Positions 19,874-28,636 of a DNA stretch of 45,165 nucleotides are shown here, piece after piece. A model generated the notes under the pieces. That model was given only the letters and a program-made list of their open reading frames with translations, was not told the DNA's origin and made no database searches. The DNA is taken from positions 1 to 45,165 of IMG/VR virus record IMGVR_UViG_3300009082_000008. One strand, given 5' to 3'. The translations under genes and the position numbers were made by a program. The stretch's first letter is position 1. Each line of letters begins with the position of its first letter. This stretch comes from a virus.

Positions 19874-22800
19874 TAAATCACCCACCCATCAATCGTGTCG
19901 GTAAAATATCCCTCTCCGCCGTTCAGTGTGGAAGGCTTGTATTTCCGGTTCAGCTTTGTTATCAGCATCTTAATGGTGTTGTCGGTATAGGGGTGAGGCA
20001 CGGAGATCACGTCTCCGACTTCATCCTTGAGGTGTGCAATCTTGCCGGCCGTAACCCGATTCCTTTGCAGAACCGCCAAGTCACGTTCAAAATCTGCAAC
20101 ATACTGACAGTGTGCAGGAGTAAAGCAGAGAAAACCTTCCTCTTTTTGGGGAATAATCATCCCTAGCTGTTGTTGTAATGCCGTGTCGTCCGCGGTGGCC
20201 GAGTAGTCTCGCTTTACATAGCCTATGGGTCGCGCCCAGATTTCCAGCTGATAATTTCCAACTGCTGACAGGATGGCGGATATGGTCATGGTTTCCAAGG
20301 TACACAGCAACGTGCCGTATCTGATGGTTATGCCCCCTGTGGCACCAACACCGAAAGTCAACACCTCATCAGGAACAAGTGATAAAGCGACTAAAGCACC
20401 AACGTGGGCTACTAAGGCATTGGTAAGATTCGGAGAATCGATTGTCACCGTGCAATATTTATTTTCTGTGTCAACGTGGGTTATGGATTCCATCATGTCG
20501 TTGTTTCCAAGTGTAAAATCAAAACCCGTTAAAAAATCGGTCATATCAGCCAAGGCAAATCCCATGGATTGCACAGATTCAACGATTACCAGTCTCGGGT
20601 ATTTGGCCGTCTTTCTCATGTCTTCTGAATAAGGAACTACAAAATCTTTCCTGCCGCCCCACCAGCCAACTGTGCCGGATAAGGTGCCGACCCGCTCCTC
20701 ATTGTATAGTACTTCTATATCATCTAGGGATTGCCCGGTGACAATAAAGCGGTTTGTCAGGTCGGAAAAGGCATCATTCGGCGTGAAATCGATCAGTTTG
20801 CTTTTATCAGTATAAGCATTGCTGACAGCTTTCGTTGTATCGATGCGCCTAGCCTCAACCTTCCCGTCCATATTCATTATGATAAAATACTTAAACCGGT
20901 TCGCCAGGTCGTGAACGATATCGGAGAGGTAGGTGTCGATCCACATGGCGTCGAACGTGAACCTATCCGTGAAGGTGGGCAGGTTGAAATCGTCATCGGT
21001 CAGCGGAGTGTTGGCCTTGACGATCGCCTTGATTCCGTCATCGGGATAACTGGTGGTCAATTGCGTGGCGGCGATCTGCGCCATCTCCCAGAGGCAGGTG
21101 ATGTCCTCGCAGGAGACATCGAGGACCGGATACTCGCCACGCTGGTAGCGCAGGGCCAGCTCGCGGATGATATAGACGCCCTGGTTCGCCCAATACTCCA
21201 CCCCGCCCACCAGCTCGCCGAGTTTGGCCGTGACCGAGCTGCCCTTTGACAGGTAGTAATTGAGGATGGAGGCGGAGTTCTGTGGATCAAAAAGGTGTCC
21301 GTGGGACAGTTTGAAATGCAGGGAGCTTGGCGCACCTTCCAGACTCCACTCGAATTCCGTTTCGTCGGTCAGGTATTTTTGCAGGGAAAGTTGCGCTCCG
21401 GTTTTTCCCCATGATACCGGGAAGGCTGTGGCGGCATTATCAGTCCAGGTCGCCCATACCGCGTCATCTTCTGTTACAGCAAGCCTTCCGGCCACGTTTT
21501 TGTAACCAGAGACGAGGGTTTCTGGTGCACCAAAGGTCCAATCGGTTGTTTTGGTCCCTGTGACATACTTCAGCCGGGTTGCATCGCCACTTCGGGGGAG
21601 TAGGTAAAGTATCCCGCTACCCTTTGCACCAAGATAAACGTCGTTGACCGGGTCATAGTCGAGAACATACCAGTTGTTGTCCACTGGCGTCGGTGCCGAG
21701 CCGTCAACATTGTAATCTACATACTCCCACGAATAGTTTTCATAGTTGAAGACAACGGGATTTTTATATGCAGCGATGATAAATTCCTTTGTGGCTTCGC
21801 ACTTTCTCATCGCCCCATAATAAGGAACACTCCCCGGAGGTGAACTTGATCCAAACAAATTCTCCCTGGGCAGATCATAGGGGGAAATGTGATACATCAT
21901 ATTATCGTTTACGAGGTTGATCTCCAGAATATGATATTTATATGTCTCGCCAACCGAATTAGAACCCACCGGAGTGCAAAATATTGTATTGCCGACTAAA
22001 TGAGCATCCATGACACCGCCAGCAGGGAAATTCAGAAATGATGATTTGTAATAGGACTTATAGATCGCGTTATTATTAATATCAATGACGTGGAGACTGC
22101 CACCCCATGTGGCGCTTGCCCCCCAAATCAGCAACATACTCTCATCGGGGTAAACTCTAAAATTGGTGGCCCATTGATCGTTGCCGTGATTTATGTTTAC
22201 GGTTGCAAGCGTGGTAAAATCGTAAGTCGGGCCGGTCTGGTCAAGGTCGATATAGCCAAACTGATATGCTGAGTGATAAATATAGGTATTGGGCATGTGG
22301 ACATAAAGCCTGTTGTTCACGGTGTCTACCCATGCGCCTTTAATGACGGTAGTTCCACCAACAGTGTACGGTGTCCAGTTTACATTTTTTTCATGGCCAG
22401 CCCCATAGCCGGAAGTTTCATCTGTAAAGAAAAACGATCTGTGATTATCGTTGTCAAAATCAAGTAAACAAACACCGGACCACTTAACTATCGGCATCAA
22501 CCCGAGAGCACCGTGTTGCCTGCCGGGGAAAATATTCGTGCCATTCATAAAATATGCGGGTATAGCTGGAACATTTAGGCCGCTGTAACATTTGTCAATG
22601 GTCCATGTAGCTAGGTCTATTTTTGCCCCGCCCTTGAAACCGCCGCTATAGGACATGACATATAGCTTCCCGTTTGCGCTATCCAGCCACTGATCTGACA
22701 CGGTGAGTGTTTGCCCACTGGCAACGCCCACCACCCAACCGGTAGTGTCTTTTGTCATTGACAGGTAGGAGTTGTATTCGTGCATGGCAATGAACAAGGA

Positions 22801-23634
22801 ACCATCGGATTTCTGTACAACATCGGGGAAATAATAATCTCTGCTTTTAAGTGTTGTGTCTGTCAAGGGCAACACATCTACCCAGGTGATCATATCTGTG
22901 CTGGTGGAATAATAGATATTGTAAATACTGCCCGTGTCATCGATGTACGCCTGATAGGACAGAAACATCATGTAGGAGCCATCGGTTAATTTCGTGACCT
23001 TCACGTCACGGATAATCGAACCTGCCGTTAACCCACCAACTGTTACTGCGCTTTCCGCACTCCAACTAGTGAAGTTTGTGGACGTTATCATCACAAGGGA
23101 GTTGTCGGCCCTCCTGTATACCAAGACAAAATCATTATCAGCACGTTTCACAACTGATATACATTGAATAGCTTCAGCGGTATTCCAAATGGTACTGCTT
23201 GAGATTTTAACACCGGAAGAATTAACAACGTGGGCGTAAAGACCTTTTGACCAGTTAGGGTCATTGAATACCACAATGCCAATATCTCCACTGGCATTCA
23301 ACACCACGGCATCGAGCATCAACCCATGCGAGGAATAGGTATAATCCAGTGCCGGGATAACTCGGTTTCCGAATGCCGTCCTGTCCGCATCAGAAAAAGC
23401 TATACCTATTCCAGCATTACCCCCGTTGTAGTCAACATTGTGTATGAGTGCTATCCGGCCATCAGGCATGACCAGCATTTTTGGGTATCTTTGTGTGCCA
23501 CTAACCGGGATGACCCCGGGATTTTTCGGGAATGGCAAATCGTCAACACTGCGGCGGACGATCAGGTCGCAGATCGGGTGACGGGATTGGCTGGATTGCG
23601 CGGCGAGCAGGGTTTCGTTGAGGGTTAGTGCCAT
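19873..23634 (-). CDS. Tail hub protein with inserted large beta-rich domain
   Basis: 1253 aa. The first 35 residues (ALTLNETLLAAQSSQSRHPICDLIV) match the usual start of phage central tail hub proteins. Residues from about 745 on resume a hub-like body: FEWSLEGAPSSLHFKLS, NQGVYIIRELALRYQRGEYPVLDVSCEDITCLW, then FIVTGQS and FLTGFDFTLGN. Between them, about 45-740, are repeated four-stranded units with D-G and S-x-D-x-x-x-W motifs (PDGRIALIHN, STNFTSWSAE, STSTDMITWVD, KSDGSLFIAMHE), as in sialidase-type beta-propellers. The inserted domain may bind host surface glycans. Propeller identity is inference. Confidence 0.7.
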   Translation of the reverse strand: MALTLNETLLAAQSSQSRHPICDLIVRRSVDDLPFPKNPGVIPVSGTQRYPKMLVMPDGRIALIHNVDYNGGNAGIGIAFSDADRTAFGNRVIPALDYTYSSHGLMLDAVVLNASGDIGIVVFNDPNWSKGLYAHVVNSSGVKISSSTIWNTAEAIQCISVVKRADNDFVLVYRRADNSLVMITSTNFTSWSAESAVTVGGLTAGSIIRDVKVTKLTDGSYMMFLSYQAYIDDTGSIYNIYYSTSTDMITWVDVLPLTDTTLKSRDYYFPDVVQKSDGSLFIAMHEYNSYLSMTKDTTGWVVGVASGQTLTVSDQWLDSANGKLYVMSYSGGFKGGAKIDLATWTIDKCYSGLNVPAIPAYFMNGTNIFPGRQHGALGLMPIVKWSGVCLLDFDNDNHRSFFFTDETSGYGAGHEKNVNWTPYTVGGTTVIKGAWVDTVNNRLYVHMPNTYIYHSAYQFGYIDLDQTGPTYDFTTLATVNINHGNDQWATNFRVYPDESMLLIWGASATWGGSLHVIDINNNAIYKSYYKSSFLNFPAGGVMDAHLVGNTIFCTPVGSNSVGETYKYHILEINLVNDNMMYHISPYDLPRENLFGSSSPPGSVPYYGAMRKCEATKEFIIAAYKNPVVFNYENYSWEYVDYNVDGSAPTPVDNNWYVLDYDPVNDVYLGAKGSGILYLLPRSGDATRLKYVTGTKTTDWTFGAPETLVSGYKNVAGRLAVTEDDAVWATWTDNAATAFPVSWGKTGAQLSLQKYLTDETEFEWSLEGAPSSLHFKLSHGHLFDPQNSASILNYYLSKGSSVTAKLGELVGGVEYWANQGVYIIRELALRYQRGEYPVLDVSCEDITCLWEMAQIAATQLTTSYPDDGIKAIVKANTPLTDDDFNLPTFTDRFTFDAMWIDTYLSDIVHDLANRFKYFIIMNMDGKVEARRIDTTKAVSNAYTDKSKLIDFTPNDAFSDLTNRFIVTGQSLDDIEVLYNEERVGTLSGTVGWWGGRKDFVVPYSEDMRKTAKYPRLVIVESVQSMGFALADMTDFLTGFDFTLGNNDMMESITHVDTENKYCTVTIDSPNLTNALVAHVGALVALSLVPDEVLTFGVGATGGITIRYGTLLCTLETMTISAILSAVGNYQLEIWARPIGYVKRDYSATADDTALQQQLGMIIPQKEEGFLCFTPAHCQYVADFERDLAVLQRNRVTAGKIAHLKDEVGDVISVPHPYTDNTIKMLITKLNRKYKPSTLNGGEGYFTDTIDGWVI

Positions 23635-24008
23635 TAGGCCACCTCGGACATGATGAGCAGGGCTAAGGTGACGTTTTTCCTGAAGGTGGTTGAAACATTG
23701 TTCCGGAGGATATGATACTCGCCATCGAGCGCTATCAGGTTGACGTTGTAGGTTTTGCCCTGGTCGTCGTTGGGGTTGAACACCAGGACGGCATCCGCGA
23801 CATAAAGGGCATCGAGACTGACGAATTCATCGGCCGGGAGAAAGTCCCAGATGAGCGGGATCTCTTGCCCGGCTATCAGTGGCGGCCAGGAGAAATAGCC
23901 GACATTTGAGTAGGTCTCCACCGTGGCGACAGGTTTCTTTGGTCGGATCAGCGGGATGTTTGAGGGGTTGCTTGAAGGGGTCCACGACCCGATGCTGATC
24001 AGTCCCAT
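23634..24008 (-). CDS. Tail tip-adjacent protein
   Basis: 124 aa between tape measure and hub, starting MGLISIGSWTPSSNPSNIPL. Body: LIRPKKPVATVETYSN, YFSWPPLIAGQEIPLIWDF, then beta strands (VLVFNPNDDQGKTYNVNLIALDG). The position is that of a distal tail component or hub cap. Both ends overlap neighbours by a base or more (ATG in TAATG). No family assigned. Confidence 0.55.
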   Translation of the reverse strand: MGLISIGSWTPSSNPSNIPLIRPKKPVATVETYSNVGYFSWPPLIAGQEIPLIWDFLPADEFVSLDALYVADAVLVFNPNDDQGKTYNVNLIALDGEYHILRNNVSTTFRKNVTLALLIMSEVA

Positions 24009-26035
24009 TAGCTGTGCCTCCGTAGTACACGAATTGCCGTCTCTTCCATTTCACGGCGCAGGTCAGAAATCAGGGCTTTGTTGCCGTTTTCTATGGTTAT
24101 CGGGACATTGGCTGAGAAGTTGTTGGCGGCCCCTGCATATCCCATTCTTTCCCTCGCCATGTCAGCCACGGTTTTAACGCCCTCGCCACGGTGGAGTAGA
24201 TAGGGTCCAGTTGCCGGGACAAAATCAGTGCCCGTGGCATAGCTGCCCAACAGTGTGTATTTGCCAGAGGACGCCGCACTGGCAGCCCAACCACTGCCGG
24301 AAGATCCGGTTCCGGAAGAGCCAAACATCCCAAACAGCCCGCCTAAAAAATCCCCCCAACCACCACTCTTGCCCATCATGCTGGCCATGGTCATTTGAGC
24401 CATCGTATCGGCCCACATATCAATCAGTGAGTCCATGAATGAGGAAAAGTAATCAGAGAGGCTTTTCATCTCGCCGCGCATGCCGTCACCGAATACCGAC
24501 GAGAAGGAACTTTGCATACCGCTCGCCGTACCCTGTGCCATATCCGACATTTGCTGGAAGGTCGAGGGCAGGGTTTCCTTATACTTCTCGATGCCTTCCT
24601 TCCAGCCGTCTGCGGCACTGCCATTGTAGGCCTGCACTGCCTTTTCCAGCGCAACGATGCCCTGCCTGGTCTGTTCAATCGCCTGGGACTGGGCCAGCCA
24701 ACCTGAGGCGTCAGTGGCCTTGTCCATCGTGCCGAGCCACTGCTCCTGGACAGAGAGTAATTCCTGATTGAGTGCCAACCGCTGTTCAGCAGCTTCTGCT
24801 TCGCTGATTTGGTTGTAGGCTTCGGCGGTGTCGACCAGGGAGAGCTGGTGCTGAATATCGGCTTCGCGAACCTGCTGCTTCAGTTCAAGTTCTTTGGCCA
24901 GCGCTTCTGCCGCCTCTTTTCTCGCTTTGTCCTCCGATTCCCACCATTTTGCCATCTTGACTGAAAATGCCTCCAGTTCTGACGTCTCCATGGCGTAGGC
25001 ACTTGGTAGGGTTTCGGATTTAGCGGCTCTCTCTTTAAGAGATTTGGTCGCCTTGGGAGGCTTGCCCGAGGGTGTCCCGCCCCCTGCAACGATTGATGTT
25101 TTCTTCGGTGCGAATTTGGTCTCGATGTCATTAATCGTAGCGAACGCCGCTTCGTCGATAATGGCCATCTGTCGCTTCAGTTCGTCCCGCCCGGCTTTCG
25201 TTATTATCCCTTTCCACTTTGCGTCATTGATGGCTTTCATTTTATCCATGAACGCAAAATATGCGACAGATGCTTGTTGGAGGGTTTTGATAAAATCCAC
25301 CAAGGGCATGATACCGTTATTGACAATACCGACCGCAATACCGGTGAAAGAGGCTTTTAGCGTGGTCAGGTTATCGTTGAATTGTTCCGCGGCCTTGGCA
25401 GCTTCACCGGTAAACACAACACCAAGCGCCCGCGCCTCCGTTGCCATATCGTTCAGGCCACTCGCACCGCTGTTCAGCAGAGGTATGAGATCCGCTCCGC
25501 TCCGGCCGAACACTTTCATTGACAGTGCGGTTTTTTCGGCACCGTCCTCCATTGTCGAAAACTTCTCGGCCACATCGCGAAACACATCGTCAGTTTTGCG
25601 CAGCGTGCCATCGGTGTTTTTAATCTCTACGCCAATCTCTTTGAATGCGCGAGCTTGCTCTTTGCCACCCAAACTGGCATCGCGCATATTTTTACTCAGC
25701 TGTTTCAGGCCCACGCCAAGTTGATCGAGCGACACATCGGCCAGGTCTCCGGCATATTTCAGCTCGGACAGCGCCTCTACAGACACACCGACTTTCTGGG
25801 ACATCTTTCCCATTTCGTCAGCCGCATCAATAGTGCTTTTGATCCAGGCCGCAAACGCTCCGGCAGATAGGGTCACTCCCAAGCCCGCCATAACGCCAGT
25901 CAGTCCCGCGAATTTACCTTTTGCCGATTCGAGGTCTTTTGTCAGCCCACTGAACTGCCCCTTTAGCTCACGAAACGCCTGCTGGGTCTGGTTCAAAGCG
26001 GTGATGACTAGCTCGGTTTTATTTTGCTGACCCAT
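24008..26035 (-). CDS. Tail tape measure protein
   Basis: 675 aa. N-terminal coiled coil (TALNQTQQAFRELKGQFSGLTKDLESAKGKF), hydrophobic LTGVMAGLGVTLSAGAFAAWI, then IDAADEMGKMSQKVGVSVEALSELKYAGDLA, all standard tape-measure sequence. A second hydrophobic part (VVNNGIMPLVDFIKTL), a helical Lys/Glu region with KKTSIVAGGGTPSGKPPKATK, and a C-terminal Gly/Ser region end the protein. At about 0.15 nm per residue it suggests a tail near 100 nm (rule of thumb). Sets tail length and probably aids DNA entry. Confidence 0.9.
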   Translation of the reverse strand: MGQQNKTELVITALNQTQQAFRELKGQFSGLTKDLESAKGKFAGLTGVMAGLGVTLSAGAFAAWIKSTIDAADEMGKMSQKVGVSVEALSELKYAGDLADVSLDQLGVGLKQLSKNMRDASLGGKEQARAFKEIGVEIKNTDGTLRKTDDVFRDVAEKFSTMEDGAEKTALSMKVFGRSGADLIPLLNSGASGLNDMATEARALGVVFTGEAAKAAEQFNDNLTTLKASFTGIAVGIVNNGIMPLVDFIKTLQQASVAYFAFMDKMKAINDAKWKGIITKAGRDELKRQMAIIDEAAFATINDIETKFAPKKTSIVAGGGTPSGKPPKATKSLKERAAKSETLPSAYAMETSELEAFSVKMAKWWESEDKARKEAAEALAKELELKQQVREADIQHQLSLVDTAEAYNQISEAEAAEQRLALNQELLSVQEQWLGTMDKATDASGWLAQSQAIEQTRQGIVALEKAVQAYNGSAADGWKEGIEKYKETLPSTFQQMSDMAQGTASGMQSSFSSVFGDGMRGEMKSLSDYFSSFMDSLIDMWADTMAQMTMASMMGKSGGWGDFLGGLFGMFGSSGTGSSGSGWAASAASSGKYTLLGSYATGTDFVPATGPYLLHRGEGVKTVADMARERMGYAGAANNFSANVPITIENGNKALISDLRREMEETAIRVLRRHS

Positions 26036-26050
26036 CGATTTATCCTCTCG

Positions 26051-26715
26051 TTAATCCGGACAGGTGGAACACGCCAATGTGAAGTGCTCGCCGAATTTTT
26101 GCCTGCATTCGTTCAGGTATTTGCCGTTGCAGTATTCCCCAGCCGTCTGATCCCGTCGGCCATGGCCTGGTTGATGCTCGCCTTCGGGACCATGGCCGAA
26201 GAAGTTCAGCACTGCCTCGCGGAACAGCAACTCGCGTTGCCGGTGCTTCCGGTAGGGGAGACACTCTCCGAGAGTGTATCCCCAGAGGATGTCGTCTCGT
26301 TTGACAATGTCTCCTCCGCAGAGGATGACGCAGAGTTGGTCGATCCAGTCCCTTTCCCCATCAGTCCCCGGATCTTTCCTATTACCCCCGCCAGCTTGTT
26401 TAAAAGTGAAGCTGTCGGGTTGCAGATAAAAAAATCCTCAATTACCTCGAAGGCTGTTTCAGGAGGGATAGACCATTCGAGCTCTTCGGCCAGTGTGGGT
26501 AGATCCTTGCCCTTCAGGGCAGTTCCCGCTTCCGTCAAGACAATGGCCAGTGCCTGGTAGAGGCGGTCTTCAAGGGTCTCGATAATTTCCTGAACGGTGA
26601 AGTCCTCTGATATTTCAACACCAGCCAAAACTCCCTTGAGCTGCTTGATCTGCCCCAGCACCAACGCCCGCTGGATGTAGGTTTTACCGCCTATTTCATA
26701 ACTCTTCTCTTCCAT
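26051..26715 (-). CDS. Tail assembly chaperone GT, -1 frameshift product
   Basis: If ribosomes slip back one base on the T7 run (T-TTT-TTT, plus coordinates 26428-26434), the first 96 residues of the G-like protein join a 125-residue extension that ends at 26051. I translated it from sequence; it starts YLQPDSFTFKQAGGG and contains GERDWIDQLCVILCGGDIVKRD, ILWGYTLGECLPYRKHRQREL and FREAVLNFFGHGPEGE. These look like real protein and align with the W-x-x-x-L-W-G-Y style of G-T extensions. Lambda G/GT works by the same -1 slip. Total length 221 aa. Confidence 0.75.
26206..26715 (-). CDS. Tail assembly chaperone G (unshifted form)
   Basis: 169 aa: EEKSYEIGGKTYIQRALVLGQIKQLKGVLAGVEIS ... ALAIVLTEAGTALKGKD ... 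LAEELEWSIPPETAFEVIEDFF. It has the helical chaperone fold seen in phage G-like proteins, between tube and tape measure. From about residue 100 the frame becomes Ser/Thr-rich and ends in CCSARQC, which is poor protein, as expected when the reading frame is shared with an extension. Start ATG 26715 (AAAGGACACC). Confidence 0.75.
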   Translation of the reverse strand: MEEKSYEIGGKTYIQRALVLGQIKQLKGVLAGVEISEDFTVQEIIETLEDRLYQALAIVLTEAGTALKGKDLPTLAEELEWSIPPETAFEVIEDFFICNPTASLLNKLAGVIGKIRGLMGKGTGSTNSASSSAEETLSNETTSSGDTLSESVSPTGSTGNASCCSARQC

Positions 26716-26732
26716 GGTGTCCTTTCAAGATC

Positions 26733-26765
26733 AGACCTGCCAGGTTTTTAAAACCTGGCAGGTCT
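26733..26765. repeat. 33-bp palindrome, copy 1
   Basis: AGACCTGCCAGGTTTT - T - AAAACCTGGCAGGTCT, a perfect 16-bp inverted repeat. The same arms recur exactly at 41065-41097 with G in the centre. It sits downstream of the tube gene and before G, so it could set the ratio between them. Short dispersed elements of this type occur in bacterial genomes, from memory. Confidence 0.75.
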
Positions 26766-26776
26766 CGGGCTTTGGG

Positions 26777-27718
26777 TTAATCAAACAGAATGCTTACTTC
26801 ATCATCGCCGGTTGTCATGGCCAGGGAGAAGCTCAGGCCTGCGACCATCAACTTGGCACGTTCTTCGTCGGAGATCTTGGTGGTGACGACCTTCGGCGCT
26901 GTGATCTTGAAGCGGTTGTATTGGGTGGCGCCGACGCTGCCGAGGCTCATGGCTGCTGATGTTCCGGCTTTCCACTTGCCAAAGAAATCGTAGGTGGCCA
27001 CGGTTACCATCTCCGGATCGAACTTACCGGTGGGGCGGCGGTCGGTTACCAGGGCCGAGATATAGCCTGTCGCGGTATTGATGCTTTCGCGCAGGGTTAT
27101 CTCGTTGCCCATGTCCAGGTCGAAGCTGTTGATGTTTGCCGCATAGGCTCCGATGGTGAAGGCTGAGGACAGCAGCACCGGCGGATCGGTGGCCTCAAAG
27201 GTCGGGGAGATTATTGCGCCGTCCACCACGCCGTCATAGACGCCGGTGAACTCAAAATCAGCAAAGCAGATCTCGCCGTTTTTGCCGGAAAACTTCACGT
27301 TGCCGCGGCAGCCCTTGAGCTTCTTGATTACGCCGTCCTCGTAGGACCACATTGTCAGACAGGGTATCCCGGTGGAAGCCGGGGCATAGGTGACCGTTTC
27401 CACTCCAACCGTGGTAACCACAGTCTCGGCAAAACCGCAGGCCCGCAGGAATTTGCCCAGGGCAGGCTTTACCGTGGAGGAATAGGCGGCTCCGGGGCCT
27501 TTTAGCTCGGCGCGGAAAGAGAGGTTACCGCTGGTCTTGCCGGGTACCGGCTGCAGCTTAGAGAGGGAGTCAACGACCGCCTCACGTTCATTCATCCCGA
27601 AATCAAAATCGATGGCCGGATTGATGACGAGAATCCCGCCATCAGTAACAGTGATGGTCTCTGCCGTCCCTTCCGTGCCCTCAATTTTTGCTGCTATCAC
27701 TCTGCGTCTGGTCAGCAT
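26777..27718 (-). CDS. Major tail tube protein
   Basis: 313 aa. MLTRRRVIAAKIEGTEGTAETITVTDGGILVINPAI followed by EREAVVDSLSKLQPVPGKTSGNLSF is typical of phage tail tube proteins, with a conserved start and a substitute for the NTR-like loop. The C-terminus (MVAGLSFSLAMTTGDDEVSILFD) closes the beta-sandwich. Located directly before the chaperone, as in lambda V-G. SD GAGGAGGTAAAAG lies inside the preceding small ORF. Confidence 0.8.
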   Translation of the reverse strand: MLTRRRVIAAKIEGTEGTAETITVTDGGILVINPAIDFDFGMNEREAVVDSLSKLQPVPGKTSGNLSFRAELKGPGAAYSSTVKPALGKFLRACGFAETVVTTVGVETVTYAPASTGIPCLTMWSYEDGVIKKLKGCRGNVKFSGKNGEICFADFEFTGVYDGVVDGAIISPTFEATDPPVLLSSAFTIGAYAANINSFDLDMGNEITLRESINTATGYISALVTDRRPTGKFDPEMVTVATYDFFGKWKAGTSAAMSLGSVGATQYNRFKITAPKVVTTKISDEERAKLMVAGLSFSLAMTTGDDEVSILFD

Positions 27719-27812
27719 CTTTTACCTCCTCGTTGTGCTCTTTGTCTGCGCTATCGTTAATGATGATCGTTTGCGAGGCGTCCCGCTGTGTCACCCTGAA
27801 ACCGTTTTGCAT
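27681..27812 (-). CDS. Small acidic ORF before the tube gene
   Basis: 43 aa, MQNGFRVTQRDASQTIIIN, ending in a Glu/Asp/Lys-rich disordered tail. ATG 27812 follows GGAGAGCCGCC. Its 3' end overlaps the tube start and supplies that gene's ribosome-binding site, so it may couple translation. Too short to assign. Confidence 0.5.
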   Translation of the reverse strand: MQNGFRVTQRDASQTIIINDSADKEHNEEVKDADQTQSDSSKN

Positions 27813-27822
27813 GGCGGCTCTC

Positions 27823-28263
27823 CTATAGCTCCCACAATGGGGTGCGGTAGTATATTTTGATCCGGACAATTCCGGCGCCGATCGGCTTGTCGCCTTGCTC
27901 CATGTTGAGGCCGTGGCTGATCAGGTCGGTGTCAACGGCCAGGCCGCCCCAGGTGAGGTCGGTACCGATAGCCTTGACCACATCGGCGTTTATTTTTCGC
28001 ACGTCGGCGCGTGCGGCGGACCCTTTAGCGTCGGAGACGAGATCCACGATCAGGAAGTGGCCCTGGAGCCCAACGGGGGTTTCCTCATAGTCGATCGCAC
28101 AGTCTCCGTCATAGATACAAATCGCGGGCAATTCGGTTTCCGGTATCGGGGTAATCCGCCAGTCAAAAACATTCCGCCCGGCGTTAGTGGCATAGCCGCC
28201 CGTGGTGAGGATGGTTTTCATCCGGGTTTCTATTGCGTCGACTATTTGCTGGCGCTTACTCAT
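27823..28263 (-). CDS. Tail terminator-like (gpU-like) protein
   Basis: 146 aa: RQQIVDAIETRMKTILTTGGYATNAGRNVFDWRITPIPETELPAICIYDG and a C-terminus VRIKIYYRTPLWEL. The pattern (helix, A-I-x-x-R-M-K ... V-F-x-W-R-x-x-P-x-P-x-x-E-L-P-A) is characteristic of minor tail/terminator proteins that stop tube growth and dock the head. Its location just upstream of the tube gene supports this. Confidence 0.7.
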   Translation of the reverse strand: MSKRQQIVDAIETRMKTILTTGGYATNAGRNVFDWRITPIPETELPAICIYDGDCAIDYEETPVGLQGHFLIVDLVSDAKGSAARADVRKINADVVKAIGTDLTWGGLAVDTDLISHGLNMEQGDKPIGAGIVRIKIYYRTPLWEL

Positions 28264-28312
28264 CTAAACTTCTCCCTGTACCCTGTTCAACTGTTTAACT
28301 GTTCAACTGCCC

Positions 28313-28636
28313 CTAAGCCAACACCTCCAGGACAACAAAGCCTGACACCTGAGGGTATTGCAGTTTCTGCCCATTACTGGTTACAACCCGAGCGCACACA
28401 CTGTATTTTTGCCCGGCGGTACCGCCCTTGAATTTGCAGATGACGTAGGTGTCGGCATAGACTGCGACGTTGGAAACCAGCGAGGCAGCGACATCCTGAC
28501 CGGCTGAGTCATAAACCAGCACTTCGGCAGAGGACAGCGTTTCGGATTCGTTGAGCCAGCCCTGACCGTCTGACCGGCGGAACTGGAAGTAGTAGACTAT
28601 TTCTTCCCAGGCGGATTTTTGAATGGCTTTACTCAT
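28313..28636 (-). CDS. Small neck/tail protein, Ig-like
   Basis: 107 aa: SKAIQKSAWEEIVYYFQFRRSDG, then ETLSSAEVLVYDSAGQDVAASLVSN and YVICKFKGGTAGQKYSVCARV. This is a common phage head-tail region protein with a small beta-sandwich (K-x-x-E-E-x-x-Y-Y-x-F start, V-x-x-S-x-G-x-D-V). Start overlaps the nonapeptide gene stop (ATGA). Role unproven. Confidence 0.6.
   Translation of the reverse strand: MSKAIQKSAWEEIVYYFQFRRSDGQGWLNESETLSSAEVLVYDSAGQDVAASLVSNVAVYADTYVICKFKGGTAGQKYSVCARVVTSNGQKLQYPQVSGFVVLEVLA

Noticed and set aside
26040-26264. 74-aa minus-strand ORF between chaperone and tape measure
   Set aside because: It is the +1 reading. Arg/Pro/Ser-rich composition and no RBS; the -1 frame gives a far better protein continuing from the slippery site.
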